This document shows, piece after piece, positions 6,246 to 7,496 of a DNA stretch of 7,496 nt. The stretch covers positions 1 through 7,496 of the forward strand of contig QMSL01000066.1 of NCBI GenBank assembly GCA_003649665.1. Direction: 5' to 3'. The notes beneath the pieces were generated by a model, which saw only the letters and a program-made list of their open reading frames with translations, did no database searches and was not told the DNA's origin. How positions within the stretch are numbered: position 1 is the stretch's first letter; each line of letters starts with the position of its first letter. The DNA comes from Thermoprotei archaeon. Lineage in GTDB: Archaea > Thermoproteota > Thermoprotei > QMSL01 > B3-G16. The translations under genes were made by a program, and so were the position numbers.

Positions 6246-7173
6246 GAAGGTAATTGAGGAGTTAGAGAAGCTAATCTCAGAACAAGTAAATCCACGATCC
6301 ATAAACATAGATAAGCTTTCAGTTGAAGAAATACTGAGGATAATAAATGACGAGGACAAAAAGGTGGCTTATGCAGTCGAAAAAGAAATCCCCAATATCG
6401 CTAAAGCTACAGAAGCTATGATAAGAGCTCTTCGTGGGAAAGGCCGAGTATTTTACGTAGGTGCTGGGACTAGTGGGCGATTGGGCGTAATAGATAGGGC
6501 TGAACTGATTTCTACATTCGGCATGAGTCCTAAAAAAGTAATCCCCATTATAGCCGGTGGCATCAAAGCGATGTTTGGTCCCTCTGAAATGGCTGAAGAC
6601 AAAGAGGAAAATGGCGTAAAAATCATGAGAAAATATAATGTCAATAAAGACGATGTAGTCATAGGAATATCCGCTAGCGGAAGGACACCCTATGTAATTG
6701 GTGCATTGAAAGAAGCTAAACGAAGAGGCGCTACCACAGTAGCTATAACAGTAAATCCAAACGCAAAGATCAACAGATACGCTGATATAGTCATATGCCC
6801 TATAGTCGGTCCTGAGGTAATAATGGGCTCTACTAGAATGAAAGCTGGGACTGCTCAGAAGATGATATTAACAATGATGAGTACTGCTGCTATGATAAAA
6901 CTCGGGAAGGTTCATAGCAATCTGATGGTAAACTTATTACCAATAAGCACCAAGCTTAGGGAACGAGCAAAACGCATAGTAATGATGATGACTGGAGTTA
7001 GTTACGAGGAGGCAGAACGCTATTTAGAGGCCACTAATTATGACATAAAGGCCAGTATACTTATGATAAGAGCTGGAGTCTCTTATGAGACAGCTAAAGC
7101 ATTATTAAAGGAAGTTAATGGCAATATAGATAAGGCTCTTATGATACTTGAAAGAAAGAAGAGAAGTGATTGA
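6238..7173 (+). CDS. murQ: N-acetylmuramic acid 6-phosphate etherase MurQ
   Basis: 311 residues from the ATG at 6238 (E. coli MurQ is about 298). The enzyme cleaves the D-lactyl ether of MurNAc-6-phosphate, giving GlcNAc-6-phosphate and D-lactate in the cytoplasm. The SIS domain shows VFYVGAGTSGRLGVID (71-86), ISASGRTPYVIGAL (144-157) and GSTRMKAGTAQK (197-208), all close to bacterial MurQ. The two catalytic glutamates correspond to Glu89 (in DRAELISTFG, usually DASECPPTFG) and Glu120 (in EMAEDKEENG). RIINDED (34-40) is also conserved. The C-terminal end (about 252-303) holds two UBA-like helical repeats, GVSYEEAERYLEATNYDIKA and GVSYETAKALLKEVNGNIDK, as in bacterial MurQ. The 8-base overlap (ATGAGTAA) with the kinase gene fits two consecutive steps, kinase then etherase. 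The Pro-Pro of the usual signature is replaced by Ile-Ser. A glucokinase-regulator-like role is unlikely at this length. The 3' end faces the GH2-like gene with only 12 bases between. Confidence 0.93.
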   Translation: MSKKVIEELEKLISEQVNPRSINIDKLSVEEILRIINDEDKKVAYAVEKEIPNIAKATEAMIRALRGKGRVFYVGAGTSGRLGVIDRAELISTFGMSPKKVIPIIAGGIKAMFGPSEMAEDKEENGVKIMRKYNVNKDDVVIGISASGRTPYVIGALKEAKRRGATTVAITVNPNAKINRYADIVICPIVGPEVIMGSTRMKAGTAQKMILTMMSTAAMIKLGKVHSNLMVNLLPISTKLRERAKRIVMMMTGVSYEEAERYLEATNYDIKASILMIRAGVSYETAKALLKEVNGNIDKALMILERKKRSD

Positions 7174-7185
7174 ATCCTATTCTAC

Positions 7186-7496
7186 CTAGCTCTTAACTAG
7201 TCTAATTATCATGTCCTCTGGAGGAAACTCCAACTCCCTTGTCTCCGTGAGGAAGCAAACGTTCTTTGATAAGGTAATGCCATCCTTACTTAATAATTCC
7301 ATTAGGAGGTACTCCTTTCTCCTATCTACTATCTTTAGCTCGGATTGCGAGAAGCGCTTTGCAACGATTACGCCATTTGCTGGTACGCTGATTTCACTTT
7401 CATATTTCCACTTTACCTCGTCAGGATATTTACAATGCGCTATCCTCAGAATACATCTAATGGACTTTAAGGTATCGTTAACTACCCATATAACCA
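7186..7496 (-). CDS. C-terminal end of a GH2-family glycosidase (beta-mannosidase-like), partial
   Basis: Reading the minus strand from 7494, 102 codons run without a stop to TAG at 7188-7186; the start and the catalytic barrel lie beyond the right edge. The fragment begins VIWVVNDTLKSIRCILRI, continues with an alternating beta pattern (YESEISVPANGVIVAKRF), and ends FLTETRELEFPPEDMIIRL. The VVNDTL block, a strand-rich middle and a final FLTxxxELExPP segment are what I recall for the last immunoglobulin-like domain of GH2 beta-mannosidases and exo-beta-glucosaminidases. No catalytic residue is visible, so substrate cannot be judged; a role on GlcNAc- or glucosamine-containing glycans would suit the neighbourhood but is speculation. 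It is convergent with murQ, 12 bases apart, and so belongs to a separate transcript. It was recognised by translating the reverse strand directly, since no start codon of its own falls in the window. Confidence 0.65.
   Translation of the reverse strand, partial: VIWVVNDTLKSIRCILRIAHCKYPDEVKWKYESEISVPANGVIVAKRFSQSELKIVDRRKEYLLMELLSKDGITLSKNVCFLTETRELEFPPEDMIIRLVKS

Noticed and set aside
7186..7200. CTAG...CTAG repeat at the end of the GH2-like gene
   Set aside because: Four-base arms containing a stop codon; too short to support a terminator.

Overview
The window looks archaeal, most likely from a thermophilic member of the Thermoproteota (crenarchaeal side). The DNA is AT-rich with heavy AGA/AGG/ATA codon use. 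Start regions show TATA-like boxes rather than bacterial -35/-10 pairs, and strong GGTGA/GGAGG ribosome binding sites sit next to GTG, TTG or ATG starts. The assignment to a phylum is inference; nothing here is a phylogenetic marker.

Layout. From base 1 to 1530 (+) lies the C-terminal part of a multi-pass membrane protein of the DUF6785/DUF6784 type, cut by the left edge. From 1611 to 2819 (+) is a membrane-anchored glycoside-hydrolase-like protein of the GHL10 (YngK/DigH) type. It runs tail to tail, with a 10-base 3' overlap, into a minus-strand pair: a serine hydrolase of the AmiE type (2810-3940) and NamZ, an exo-beta-N-acetylmuramidase of family GH171/DUF1343 (3950-5116). A 136-base divergent promoter region (5117-5252) holds two opposed TATA boxes with an imperfect inverted repeat between them. 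To its right, on the plus strand, are a BadF/BadG-type amino-sugar kinase (5253-6245) and, overlapping it by 8 bases, MurQ, the N-acetylmuramic acid 6-phosphate etherase (6238-7173). The right edge carries the last 102 codons of a minus-strand gene (7186-7496) resembling the C-terminal end of a GH2 beta-mannosidase-like enzyme. No stretch longer than about 140 bases lacks a gene.

How the genes fit together. The set reads as a nearly complete route for taking bacterial peptidoglycan apart and burning its signature sugar, MurNAc. The AmiE-like enzyme would strip stem peptides, the GHL10 protein would cut the naked glycan, and NamZ would release MurNAc from chain ends. The kinase would make MurNAc-6-phosphate, and MurQ would split it into GlcNAc-6-phosphate and D-lactate. 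Archaea do not make murein, so a dedicated MurNAc catabolic locus in an archaeon would point to scavenging of bacterial cell walls (necromass, prey or competitors), or to a so-far unknown lactyl-ether sugar. AmiE and NamZ lack signal peptides here while the GHL10 protein has an N-terminal membrane anchor. This suggests outside trimming, import of muro-oligosaccharides, then cytoplasmic breakdown; the adjacent multi-pass membrane protein is a possible importer. The family calls for MurQ, NamZ and the kinase are strong. The combined pathway, its substrate and the importer role are inference.
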